Below, piece by piece: positions 25,533-33,699 of a DNA stretch of 64,000 bases (its first letter is position 1; each line of letters starts with the position of its first letter). Source of the DNA: Candidatus Rokuibacteriota bacterium (GTDB lineage Bacteria; Methylomirabilota; Methylomirabilia; Rokubacteriales; CSP1-6); assembly GCA_003220435.1 (NCBI GenBank), contig QHSL01000071.1, positions 28,538 through 92,537 of the forward strand, in the 5' to 3' direction. A model generated the notes under the pieces. It was given only the letters and a program-made list of their open reading frames with translations. It did not search any database and was not told the DNA's origin. The position numbers and the translations under genes were made by a program.

Positions 25533-26396
25533 CTAGCGGGCCGCGTGGGACTTTTGCCGGGCGGCGATGAGCTTCAGGACGGTCTCGCGCTTCATGCTGT
25601 AGTCCTTCGGCATGTTGAAGCCAACGCGGTCGACGAACTTCACGCCGGCGGCGGCGACCTGCACGACGTACTGGTCGACTAGCTCCGGCGGGAACCCGGC
25701 CTGCTGGATCTGCGCCTTCAGCTGGTTGACCTGCTCGACGCACTTCTGCGAGAGGCCCTGAAGCTCCTTGTGCAGCGCCGCCGCGGCGCGGTCGTCGAGG
25801 ATCTTCTTCGGGTCGGTCGTTTTGGATTGTGCTCCGGTCGGCGCGCCGGCGCCCGCCGATGCCGTCGCGCTCGTGGCCTGATTCGATGCGTTCAGGATCG
25901 CCTGCTCGCACTCCTTGATCGTTCGCTTGAGCTCGGTGGAAACGCTCGGCGGCAGCGAGAACTGGGGGCGGCCGCCACCCGGGAGGTTGGCGCCGAGCAG
26001 CGCGGCCGCGGCCGCGGTGTTGAAGCTGTTGTTGAAGTGGTTCTGCCCCGCGGTGATGTACTGGGCGCACACCAGCGACGGGTTGCCGAGGGTCCAGCTC
26101 AGGAAGTCGTACAGCTCGCCCTCGGCGCGGCTGGTGTCGGCTGCGTTCGTCAGCTCGGCGATCTTCCAGTGGGTCTTCGCGTAGCCCACCGTGTCCCGCG
26201 CGATCTTCCGCTGCACCTTCGTGTCGCCCTGGGCGCACTCGGCGGAGCGCCCGGGATGAGTCGCCGCGTTCTCGGCGCCCTTGACCGCCCCCTCGGCGCT
26301 CTTCTCGGCTTTCTTGAAGATGTCGTCGGCGAAGGACGGCCCGCACGTGAGCATCGTGAGAACGGAAAGCGTCGTCACCACCACGGTTCGATACAT
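25533..26396 (-). CDS. Exported helical protein, unknown family
   Basis: A 287-residue protein with a signal peptide (about 1-23, cleaved after SFA) followed by DDIFKKAEKSAEGAVKGAE, a lysine/alanine helix. The rest is helical with a few cysteines and an Ala/Ser/Thr-rich linker near 172-190. The C-terminal third (GFPPELVDQYVVQVAAAGVKFVDRVG) looks like a folded helical domain. A strong GGGAGG ribosome site precedes the ATG. No family recognised. It is 22 bases upstream of the large twin-cysteine protein. Confidence 0.78.
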   Translation of the reverse strand: MYRTVVVTTLSVLTMLTCGPSFADDIFKKAEKSAEGAVKGAENAATHPGRSAECAQGDTKVQRKIARDTVGYAKTHWKIAELTNAADTSRAEGELYDFLSWTLGNPSLVCAQYITAGQNHFNNSFNTAAAAALLGANLPGGGRPQFSLPPSVSTELKRTIKECEQAILNASNQATSATASAGAGAPTGAQSKTTDPKKILDDRAAAALHKELQGLSQKCVEQVNQLKAQIQQAGFPPELVDQYVVQVAAAGVKFVDRVGFNMPKDYSMKRETVLKLIAARQKSHAAR

Positions 26397-26439
26397 GGCA
26401 CCCTCCCTTTAGGAATCTCGAACCACCTGTTTTGGATCG

Positions 26440-26634
26440 CTACCTCTTGCTCGTGAACCCCGCGCTTCGCGACACCTCGCCGGTGCCGCCCGGCGTCAAC
26501 CTGGAGGCGCCGGCATCGCCAGAGCTCGGCGCGCGCATCGCGTGTCGCATGACGGCGGCGAGCGCCCTCACGACGAGCCAGAACATCGCGTAGAGAGTGA
26601 ACATCGTCGTCACGATCGCCAGCCCTCGGCCCAT
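26440..26634 (-). CDS. Small single-span membrane protein
   Basis: A 64-residue protein with one hydrophobic helix (about 5-29) and a basic, Ser/Gly-rich tail. Coding status rests on a strong ribosome site (GAGGAGG six bases before the ATG) and the correct position in the operon between the M48 peptidase and the exported helical protein. No family recognised. Confidence 0.6.
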   Translation of the reverse strand: MGRGLAIVTTMFTLYAMFWLVVRALAAVMRHAMRAPSSGDAGASRLTPGGTGEVSRSAGFTSKR

Positions 26635-26660
26635 GCGCGTCCCTCCTCGCCGAATGCGCC

Positions 26661-27896
26661 CTACCGGCGCTGGAGCTGCCGGATGGCCGCCTGGATCTGC
26701 CCCGCGTCGTCCGAGTTCGGCGCGAGCGTCACGTAGCGGGTGAGCGCATCGACGGCCTTCGCGCTCTCGCCCTGGCGGCTATAGGCGAGGCCGAGCTCCC
26801 GGTACGCGGGGGCGTACGATGGATTGGCCGCGGTCGCGCTGACGAGGTGCGCGATGGCCCCGTCGAGTGCTTCGCGGCCCGTGCCCGTGTCCAGCGTGAT
26901 CTTGCCGAGGTAGTAGTGAGGCCGGGGATCCGCGGCATCCGCGCGGGCCGCCTTCTCGAACATCGCCCGCGCTCCGTCGAGCCGCCGCTGGTTGTAGTCG
27001 ATTATGCCGAGGGCGACGACGATGGATCGGGTGCGCTGCCGAAACTCGTCCGTATCGACGACGGGCGAGCGGCCCGAGGTCGAGTCGGCATACTTGTCCT
27101 TGACGAGCTGGGTCGTGCGCTCGATTCGCGCCGTGTTGGTCGGATGGTTCTCCCAGAAGAAGTTCTTGAGCGCCGAGGAGTCCCCGTATTCCTTGAGCAG
27201 CACACCGAAGGTGCGAGGGGCCTCGCGCGGGTCGTAGCCGGCGCGGGTCATGTACTCGAGACCGACCTCGTCCGCCTCGGTTTCCAGGCCACGGCCGTGA
27301 CCGTTGACCGCCGCGTTCATCGAGTAGTCGTAGGCCTTCTGGAGCGCCTCGGCCGGCAGCCGCGCGGAGGACGTGGCCTTGGCGCCCAGCTGCCCGATGA
27401 CCTGCAGCCCGTAGGCCGCCTCGATCCCTCGCGGCACGTGGCGCTCGGTCACGTGCGCGATCTCGTGGGCGAGCACCATCGCGAGCTGCGCCTCGTTGTC
27501 GACGCGGCCCAGGAGGCCGGCGTGCACGTAGAGCAGGCCACCGCCGAAGGTGAACGCGTTGATGCTCCCGTTCTTGACGATCCGCACCCGGTAAGCGAAG
27601 GGCCGGGGCCTGGCGACCGCGACGAGGCGCTGCGCGATGCCGCCGACGTAGCCCTCGAGCAGCACGTCGTTCCACATCTCGTTCTCGGCCTCGAACTTCT
27701 TGGCGCTCTCCAGCGCCATTTGCTGCTCTTCACGGTCGCCGAGGCTGGGTCGTTCGACGACGGCTCTGGTGAGCGTCTCGAGCGTGGAGCCGGCGCTGCC
27801 CTTCAGCATCGCGACCTGCTCCGCGCACGCGGTCATCAGGATCAGCGAACACGTGCAGCCCACCGCCAGCGCGACACATTGCCTGAGCGCAAACAT
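26661..27896 (-). CDS. M48-family metallopeptidase with C-terminal TPR, BepA-like
   Basis: A 411-residue exported zinc protease. The N-terminal signal ends LMTAC, so it may be a lipoprotein. The zinc motif HEIAH lies at about 143-147, and the third ligand glutamate is in GLETEADEVG (about 206). The C-terminal 110 residues read as tetratricopeptide helices (ADPRPHYYLGKITLD; PSYAPAYRELGLAYSRQG). M48 plus TPR is the layout of BepA/YfgC, which handles outer-membrane assembly and quality control. The chosen ATG has GGGAGG upstream; the frame extends further but into unrelated sequence. In this operon it may process or check the other exported proteins. Confidence 0.9.
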   Translation of the reverse strand: MFALRQCVALAVGCTCSLILMTACAEQVAMLKGSAGSTLETLTRAVVERPSLGDREEQQMALESAKKFEAENEMWNDVLLEGYVGGIAQRLVAVARPRPFAYRVRIVKNGSINAFTFGGGLLYVHAGLLGRVDNEAQLAMVLAHEIAHVTERHVPRGIEAAYGLQVIGQLGAKATSSARLPAEALQKAYDYSMNAAVNGHGRGLETEADEVGLEYMTRAGYDPREAPRTFGVLLKEYGDSSALKNFFWENHPTNTARIERTTQLVKDKYADSTSGRSPVVDTDEFRQRTRSIVVALGIIDYNQRRLDGARAMFEKAARADAADPRPHYYLGKITLDTGTGREALDGAIAHLVSATAANPSYAPAYRELGLAYSRQGESAKAVDALTRYVTLAPNSDDAGQIQAAIRQLQRR

Positions 27897-27910
27897 CTCG
27901 GCCTCCCGAC

Positions 27911-29389
27911 CTACTGGTCGTTCTCGAGCGACTGATCGCCGCGGTCCTCGCCAATCTTTCGCGGAGGCGCGGCCTTGTGGGTCGCCTGTGAGTCCTTGGC
28001 GCCCGGCAGGGGGGCGCTCCCTTTTCGCAGCGTGAACGTGATGGGCGCGATCGGGTTCTGCTGCAGCCCGACGGTCTTCGTCTCCCCGCGAAATCCGCGC
28101 GCGGTCGCCGTCACCTCGTGTTGACCCGGCTTCACGTTCTCCAGCTTGAAGACGCCGAGGTGGTCGGCTTCCGTGGTGGTCTCGCCGATGGCGACCTTCG
28201 CGCCCTGAACCGGCCGGCCGCTCTGGTCGACCACGCGACCGGTCAGCGTCAGGAGCGGGCCCTTCGTCGGCGTGGTCTTCTTGGCGTCCCACCATTGCCC
28301 GGGGATAGATCCGGACGGCGGCGTCTTCGGTCCCGCGCCCTTGGACGTTTGCCACCAGGGAGGCTGATCGCCGCCCGAGCCCGGCTTGGTCGGCGGGGCG
28401 CCTGAAGCCGTCGTACCGGTCGTGGCCGCTCCAGGCTTCGGCGCTGTCGTCGTGGTCGCCGTCGTGACAGGGACGGCGGCCGACGTCGTCGCGCTCGGTC
28501 GTGCCGTCTGCGATGAGACCGGGGTGGCGGGCGTTGCGGGCGCGGTGTCCTGAGACGTCGGAGCGCCTGGCGGCGACGTCGGACCGTCAGAGGGTGCCGT
28601 TGCCGAGGGCATCATGCTGCTGGTGGATCCGGAGGAGCTGCCAGATGAGTCGGACCCACGCGCGGACTGGTCCTTCTTACGCCCGAGCGAATCCGCGAGC
28701 TTCGTGACGGCGTCGAGGATGCCGGCCATTGGCGACGCAGTCGCCGCACCGCCGTCGGCCGGCGCCGCGGTTCCGCTCGCGCTCTGGTCAGGGACGACCC
28801 CCTCGCGCACGCGCGGCTCGGCTGGGAGAGGCGGACTGGACGCCGCGGGGCTGTCGATCGAAGGCCCGGGCTGCGCCGGGGAGCCGTCGAGCTGGTCGGC
28901 CAGCATCGCGATCTCTCGATCGAGCTCCCCCGTGTAGCAAGCGCCCTTCTTGATCACCGCATCCCGTCTGGTCAAGGTCGATTTCAGCTGACCCACGACG
29001 GGCGCCACCGAGGCGTCGCGCGGCTCGTCCAACCTCGCTCGCAGCTGGCTGAAGCGATCGTCCTGTCCGGGTACCGGGCAGAGCACGACGGCGTCGTCCT
29101 CGCTCGCGACGGTACCCGGGGCGAGGCGGACGAGGGCCTTGCCCTCGCGAACATCCGTGACGACGCCCTGCCCGGTCTCGCGGCGCTCGCCGTCGCCGTG
29201 CACGAAGCCGAGCCTGGTCCCGCGCTGCGCGCCCTCGATCTCGCGCAGATCCACGACGACACCCTCCGGACGAACGGCGAGCACCACACCCTCCTGCGCG
29301 GCAACCGGCGCGGGCGCGCAGAGGGCGAGGATGCCCGAGACGATCCAGGCCAGGACCGTTGACGGCAGCTTCTGTGCCATGGCGCTCAC
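27911..29389 (-). CDS. Exported protein with low-complexity linker and carboxypeptidase-regulatory-like domain
   Basis: A 492-residue protein with a signal peptide (about 1-32). An N-terminal beta domain (EGVVLAVRPEGVVVDL; GKALVRLAPGTV) resembles FlgT C-terminal-type barrels in pattern. A long Ser/Thr/Pro/Ala/Gly-rich linker (about 175-375) leads to a C-terminal beta sandwich (LTGRVVDQSGRPVQGAKVAIG; GVFKLENVKPGQHEVTATA) of the carboxypeptidase-regulatory-like type. The GTG at 29389 overlaps the SDR stop; an ATG at 29380 is an alternative start. The linker suggests a surface-extended protein. Function unknown. Confidence 0.8.
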   Translation of the reverse strand: MSAMAQKLPSTVLAWIVSGILALCAPAPVAAQEGVVLAVRPEGVVVDLREIEGAQRGTRLGFVHGDGERRETGQGVVTDVREGKALVRLAPGTVASEDDAVVLCPVPGQDDRFSQLRARLDEPRDASVAPVVGQLKSTLTRRDAVIKKGACYTGELDREIAMLADQLDGSPAQPGPSIDSPAASSPPLPAEPRVREGVVPDQSASGTAAPADGGAATASPMAGILDAVTKLADSLGRKKDQSARGSDSSGSSSGSTSSMMPSATAPSDGPTSPPGAPTSQDTAPATPATPVSSQTARPSATTSAAVPVTTATTTTAPKPGAATTGTTASGAPPTKPGSGGDQPPWWQTSKGAGPKTPPSGSIPGQWWDAKKTTPTKGPLLTLTGRVVDQSGRPVQGAKVAIGETTTEADHLGVFKLENVKPGQHEVTATARGFRGETKTVGLQQNPIAPITFTLRKGSAPLPGAKDSQATHKAAPPRKIGEDRGDQSLENDQ

Positions 29390-30363
29390 CCGCGCTGGAT
29401 TTCCAGCGGCATCAGCGTGTCGACGAGCGAGGCGCCGCCGTCAGCGTGGACGAGCTGGCCCGTGATCCAGCCGGCATCGGGAGAGCACAGCAGCGCCAAC
29501 GCGTTGCCGATGTCGGCCGGCGTGCCCATGCGGCCCATCGGGGTCCAGCCGGCGGCGTGCCAATCGCGGCCGATCTTCTGCGCCTCGGTCGGCAGGCCGT
29601 TGAAGACGCTGTCGTCGGTGAGCCCGGGGCTGAGCGAGTTCACTGTGATCCCGCGCGGCGCGAGCGCGACGGCGAAGTAGCGCACGAGCGACTCCATCGC
29701 CGCTTTCGCCGCGCCCATCGCGACCCACGGCTGCCAGGTGCCCTTCTGGGCGCCGGGCGCGTAGGTGACAGCGACGATCCGGCCGCCGGCGGCCATCATC
29801 GGCGCCGCCTGCTGGACGCCGACCAGGAACGCCTTGGCCTGTGAGTCGATCGCCTGGTCCCAGGCCTCGAGTGAGATCTCCATCGGCTTCTGGTAGAACT
29901 GCGCCAGCTCCGGCCGGGCATTCGCCACGAAGATGTCGAGTGTCCCGAACTGCTGCTTGACCTGGCCGAGCATCCGCCTCACATCGTCCACGCGGGAGAC
30001 GTCGGCCTGTACCAGAAAACCGTCCGCGCCATGCTTGCGCACGCGCTCGAGCGTTTCCTTGGCGGCGACCTCGTTGACGTAGTAGTGGATGGCGACCCGG
30101 GCGCCGGCCTCCGCCAGCTTCAGCGCGATGCCCCGCCCGATGCCCCGCGATCCCCCGGTGACCAGCGCGTGCTTGCCCTTCAGTGACATGAGTTCCTCCC
30201 TGGCGATGGCCGCCGCGATCACCGCGGCGACGTCCTCGGCCCCCTCGATCGGCTCCTTCTGCCCCGTCCTCACTCGCTCGACCACGCCGCGGAACCCGCC
30301 CTCGCCCTTCGGGAACATCCGCACGATGAAGGTCAAGGGGCGATCCGCGCCGCGCTGCTCCAT
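29386..30363 (-). CDS. Short-chain dehydrogenase (FabI/FabL-like) with in-frame N-terminal extension
   Basis: The SDR part starts at ATG 30189 (MSLKGKHALVTGGSRGIG) behind a very strong ribosome site (AGGGAGGAACTC). Upstream, in the same frame with no stop, lie 58 codons from ATG 30363 that look like a separate small protein (FIVRMFPKGEGGFRGVVERV; TGQKEP). So either one fused protein of 325 residues or two overlapping products are made. The SDR keeps the NAD motif and AAKAAMESL, but the usual catalytic YxxxK tyrosine is methionine (VAMGAAK), as in some enoyl-reductase-like SDRs. It heads the envelope-gene operon, and its substrate is unknown. Confidence 0.8.
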   Translation of the reverse strand: MEQRGADRPLTFIVRMFPKGEGGFRGVVERVRTGQKEPIEGAEDVAAVIAAAIAREELMSLKGKHALVTGGSRGIGRGIALKLAEAGARVAIHYYVNEVAAKETLERVRKHGADGFLVQADVSRVDDVRRMLGQVKQQFGTLDIFVANARPELAQFYQKPMEISLEAWDQAIDSQAKAFLVGVQQAAPMMAAGGRIVAVTYAPGAQKGTWQPWVAMGAAKAAMESLVRYFAVALAPRGITVNSLSPGLTDDSVFNGLPTEAQKIGRDWHAAGWTPMGRMGTPADIGNALALLCSPDAGWITGQLVHADGGASLVDTLMPLEIQRG

Positions 30364-30407
30364 GCGAGCGTTTTCGCATCCGGGGCGTTCAAGATCCGTA
30401 GAGGTGA

Positions 30408-30430
30408 GCGTCAAAAGTCGCGTCAAAAGT
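30408..30430 (+). promoter_or_regulatory. Direct repeats GCGTCAAAAGT x2, candidate SARP operator/promoter
   Basis: GCGTCAAAAGT occurs at 30408-30418 and again at 30420-30430, a 12-base period. TATGGT at 30433-30438 could be the -10 of the regulator gene that starts at 30456. SARP-type activators bind direct repeats of roughly one helical turn overlapping the -35, so this is a good candidate site for the adjacent regulators. It could serve the divergent operon as well. Confidence 0.5.
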
Positions 30431-30455
30431 GCTATGGTCGTGAGCCACCGGCCTC

Positions 30456-33400
30456 ATGGCGAAGCTCAACCTCGCGCTCCTCGGCGGCTTCCAGGCCCGG
30501 CTCGAGGCCGGTGCCGCCCTCGTTCTGCCCACCCGCAAGTCCCAGGCGCTGCTCGCCTATCTCGCGCTGCCGTCCGGGCAGTCGCATCCCCGCGACAAGC
30601 TGGCGGCGTTGCTCTGGGGCGGCATCCGCGAGGAGTCGGCGCGGGCGAGCCTCCGGCAGGCGCTGTTCTCCCTGCGCCGCGCGCTCGGCGAGGATGCGTC
30701 CGCCGTGCTGCGACAGGAGGGCGACCTGGTGGCGTTGAACCCGGTCGCGGTCGAGGTGGACGTTGCGAACTTCGAGAGCGCGGTGGCCCTCGAAACGACG
30801 GAATCGCTGGTCCGAGCGGTGGATCTGTATTGCGGCGATCTGCTGGCAGGTCTCGGTGTCGACGAGACGCCATTCGAGGAGTGGCTCATCGGGGAGCGCG
30901 AACGGCTGCGCGAGCTGGCGCTCGAGGCGCTAGCGAAGCTACTGGCAAGCCAGCGGCGCGCAGGCGCGACGGCCGCTGCAGTCGGGACGGCGCTGCGCCT
31001 GCTGACGCTCGACCCCTTGCAGGAAGCCGTGCACCGCACGCTGATGCGGCTGTACGCCGACCTCGGACGACGTGGTGCCGCGCTCCGCCAGTACCAGCAG
31101 TGCGTCACGGTGCTTCAGCGGGAGCTCGGGACGGCGCCAGAGGCGGAGACGAAGCAGTTGTATCAGGAGATCCTGCAACGGCGTCCCTCCGTTGCCATCG
31201 TCGAAACGATGGAGGACGTCCGCATCGACGAGGCAAGCGCGAGCCCCGGCATGCTGGTCGGCCGCGACGCCGAGCTCGGCACGCTTCGCGCGTTGCTCGA
31301 CGAGGCTACGGCGGGGTCTGTGCGCATGGTGGCGCTCGTCGGCGACGCCGGAATAGGGAAGAGCCGCCTGGCGAACGCGCTCACGGCAGCGGCGCGGGCG
31401 AGGCGAGCGCGCGCCATCGTCGGGCGCTGCTACGAGAACGAGCGCATGCTGCCCTTCGCCCCGTGGATCGACGCGTTCCGCTCTGCGCGTCTGACTCCCG
31501 ACGATGCGGACCTTCGCGTGCTGGAGCCCGTCTGGCGGGCCGAGCTGGCACGGCTGCTGCCCGAGCTCGCTCCGCCGGACCTCCTACACTCCGACGACCG
31601 CACGCGACTCTTCGAAGCGGTCAGCCGGCTCGTCGAAGCACTCGCCGTGCGACGCCCGCTCGTGATCCTCCTCGAGGACGTGCACTGGGCCGACGACGCC
31701 AGCATGGGATTGCTCGGCTACGTACGACGCCACCTGCACGGCGCGCGCGTGCTGATCGCGGTCACCGCGAGAGCGGAGGAGCTCGCGGAGACCGCGGTGG
31801 TGCGGCAGGCTCTGGAGGATCTTCAAGACCAGCAGCGTCTCGTGAAGCTGGCGCTTGCGCCATTGGATCGGAAAGACACGCTCGCGCTCGTCCACGCAAC
31901 GGCTCGCACGGGCAGCGACCCGTCGACGTGGGAGCGACTCGGCGAGGACATCTGGACCGCGAGCGAGGGCAACCCCTTCATGGTCGTCGAAACCATCCGG
32001 GCGCTCGAGCAGGGCGCCGGTGGCGCCGTCCCACACCCACTCCCGCTCCCCGAGAAGGTGCGGCACGTGATCTCGCGGCGCGTGGAACGGCTGGGACACC
32101 ACGCGCGCGAGCTCACCGTCGTCGCCGCCGTGATCGGTCGCGCCTTCGATTTTCCCGTCCTCCAGCAGGCCGCCGGTCTCGGAGAAGCGGACGCCGCGGC
32201 CGCGGTCGAGGAGCTGGTGCGCCGACGCGTGCTGCACGGCGTGGGCGAGCGGTTCGACTTCACGCACGACCGGATCCGCGAAGTCGCGTACGACGCGTTG
32301 CTGATGCCACGACGGAGGCTCCTTCACCGCCGCGTCGCGGAGGCGATCGAGGCCTTCGTCGGGGTCGACCGCGATCCTCATGCGCTCGCGCTCGCTCGGC
32401 ACTATCGGGAGGCCGGCGTCTGGGACAAGGCGGTGGCGTCCTTCCGCCAGGCCGGCGCGTACGCCATGGCGCGCGCCGGGTACCGGGAAGCGGTGGCCTG
32501 CCTGGAGCTGGCGCTCGAGGCCTTGGGCCACGTTGCGGGCGGACGCGAGACGACCGAGATCGCGGTCGACGTCCGTCTGGAGCTGCGAACCGCGCTCTAC
32601 CCGCTGGGGGAATTCGGACGGACGCTCGCGTACCTGCGCGAGGCCCAACCGCTGGCCGAACAGCTGCACGACGATCGACGGCTGGGGCGGGTCTCGGCGT
32701 ACCTGTGCGTCGCGTTGCGACGTCTCGGCGACTTCGAAGGCGCGATCGAGGCCGGAGAACGGACGCTCTCCCGCGCCGCAGCGATCGACGACCTCCCTCT
32801 TCAGGTCGCCACGACGCTCTACCTTGCCCAGGCCCTCTGGTTCTCCGGCGCCGGTCATCGCGCGGTCGAGGTGTTCCGGAGGAACGTCACCGCGCTCACC
32901 AGCGACCAGCTCCGCCAGCGATTCGGGACTCCGGGGTACCCGGGGGTGTTCTCGATGACGGACATGGCGACCGTCCTCGCGGAGCGAGGAGAGCTCGACG
33001 AGGCGAAGAGCATTGGTGCGCAGGGGCTCGCGGTGGCCGAAGAGCTCGCTCATCCATTCACCACGATCGCCGCGTGCCTTGCGATGGCCAGTGTATCGAT
33101 CGCCGCCGGTGAGTTCGCGGAGGCTATAACTCGACTCGAACGGGCGCGGTCCTTGTGCGACGGCGGCGACTTTCCCGTCCAGCGCGTCTCCATGCTGGCG
33201 CGACTCGGGTATGCGTACGTCCGGAGTGGACGGCTCGTCGACGGCCTCGCGCTGCTGGAGGGGGCCGCCGAGCACGTCGATCGCATCGATGGATTCTGGC
33301 GGCCGACGCTGCTCGGCTGGCTCAGCGAAGGGTATCTCCTCGCCGGGCGCGTAGAGGATGCCGCGCAGGTCGCCGACCGAGCGCAGACGCTCACGCCCGG

Positions 33401-33695
33401 GAACGCCCCGAACGTTCGGGCGTCGATGCTTCGGCTCGGGGCGGAGGTCGCGTCGCACGGCGCCCAGGCAGACGTGGAGCGCGCGGCGGGACTGTATCGT
33501 GAGGCCGCTGTGCTCGCCGACGCCCTCGACCTTCGTCTGCTGCGCGCGCACTGCCATCTCGGACTCGGTCGGCTGTATCGCTCGGCCGGCGATCCGGGAG
33601 GGCGCGCGGAACTCTCCGCGGCCGTCGACGCCTTTCGGTCGATGGGGGTCGCGTACTGGTTGTCGATCGCGCAATCCGAGCTCTTGAGCGCGTGA
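30456..33695 (+). CDS. SARP/BTAD regulator fused to AAA-type ATPase and helical repeats, paralogue 1
   Basis: A 1079-residue protein. Residues 1-95 form an OmpR-like winged helix with the SARP start LALLGGFQ and KSQALLAYLAL. Residues about 96-245 are the BTAD domain (HRTLMRLYADLGRRGAALRQY). From about 260 comes a STAND-like ATPase: Walker A GDAGIGKS (about 295-302), Walker B LVILLEDVHWADD (about 398-410). The rest, from about 640, is TPR-like helices. Such proteins act as nucleotide-gated transcription activators that sense a ligand or partner through the repeats. It diverges from the envelope operon and has direct repeats in its promoter. Two closely related genes follow at once. Confidence 0.93.
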   Translation: MAKLNLALLGGFQARLEAGAALVLPTRKSQALLAYLALPSGQSHPRDKLAALLWGGIREESARASLRQALFSLRRALGEDASAVLRQEGDLVALNPVAVEVDVANFESAVALETTESLVRAVDLYCGDLLAGLGVDETPFEEWLIGERERLRELALEALAKLLASQRRAGATAAAVGTALRLLTLDPLQEAVHRTLMRLYADLGRRGAALRQYQQCVTVLQRELGTAPEAETKQLYQEILQRRPSVAIVETMEDVRIDEASASPGMLVGRDAELGTLRALLDEATAGSVRMVALVGDAGIGKSRLANALTAAARARRARAIVGRCYENERMLPFAPWIDAFRSARLTPDDADLRVLEPVWRAELARLLPELAPPDLLHSDDRTRLFEAVSRLVEALAVRRPLVILLEDVHWADDASMGLLGYVRRHLHGARVLIAVTARAEELAETAVVRQALEDLQDQQRLVKLALAPLDRKDTLALVHATARTGSDPSTWERLGEDIWTASEGNPFMVVETIRALEQGAGGAVPHPLPLPEKVRHVISRRVERLGHHARELTVVAAVIGRAFDFPVLQQAAGLGEADAAAAVEELVRRRVLHGVGERFDFTHDRIREVAYDALLMPRRRLLHRRVAEAIEAFVGVDRDPHALALARHYREAGVWDKAVASFRQAGAYAMARAGYREAVACLELALEALGHVAGGRETTEIAVDVRLELRTALYPLGEFGRTLAYLREAQPLAEQLHDDRRLGRVSAYLCVALRRLGDFEGAIEAGERTLSRAAAIDDLPLQVATTLYLAQALWFSGAGHRAVEVFRRNVTALTSDQLRQRFGTPGYPGVFSMTDMATVLAERGELDEAKSIGAQGLAVAEELAHPFTTIAACLAMASVSIAAGEFAEAITRLERARSLCDGGDFPVQRVSMLARLGYAYVRSGRLVDGLALLEGAAEHVDRIDGFWRPTLLGWLSEGYLLAGRVEDAAQVADRAQTLTPGNAPNVRASMLRLGAEVASHGAQADVERAAGLYREAAVLADALDLRLLRAHCHLGLGRLYRSAGDPGGRAELSAAVDAFRSMGVAYWLSIAQSELLSA

Positions 33696-33699
33696 CGGG

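Noticed and set aside
30089..33112. 1007-codon plus-strand frame overlapping SDR and regulator 1
   Set aside because: It is antisense to the SDR and then out of frame with the regulator, whose domain structure is clear. The product is Arg-rich and low in complexity.
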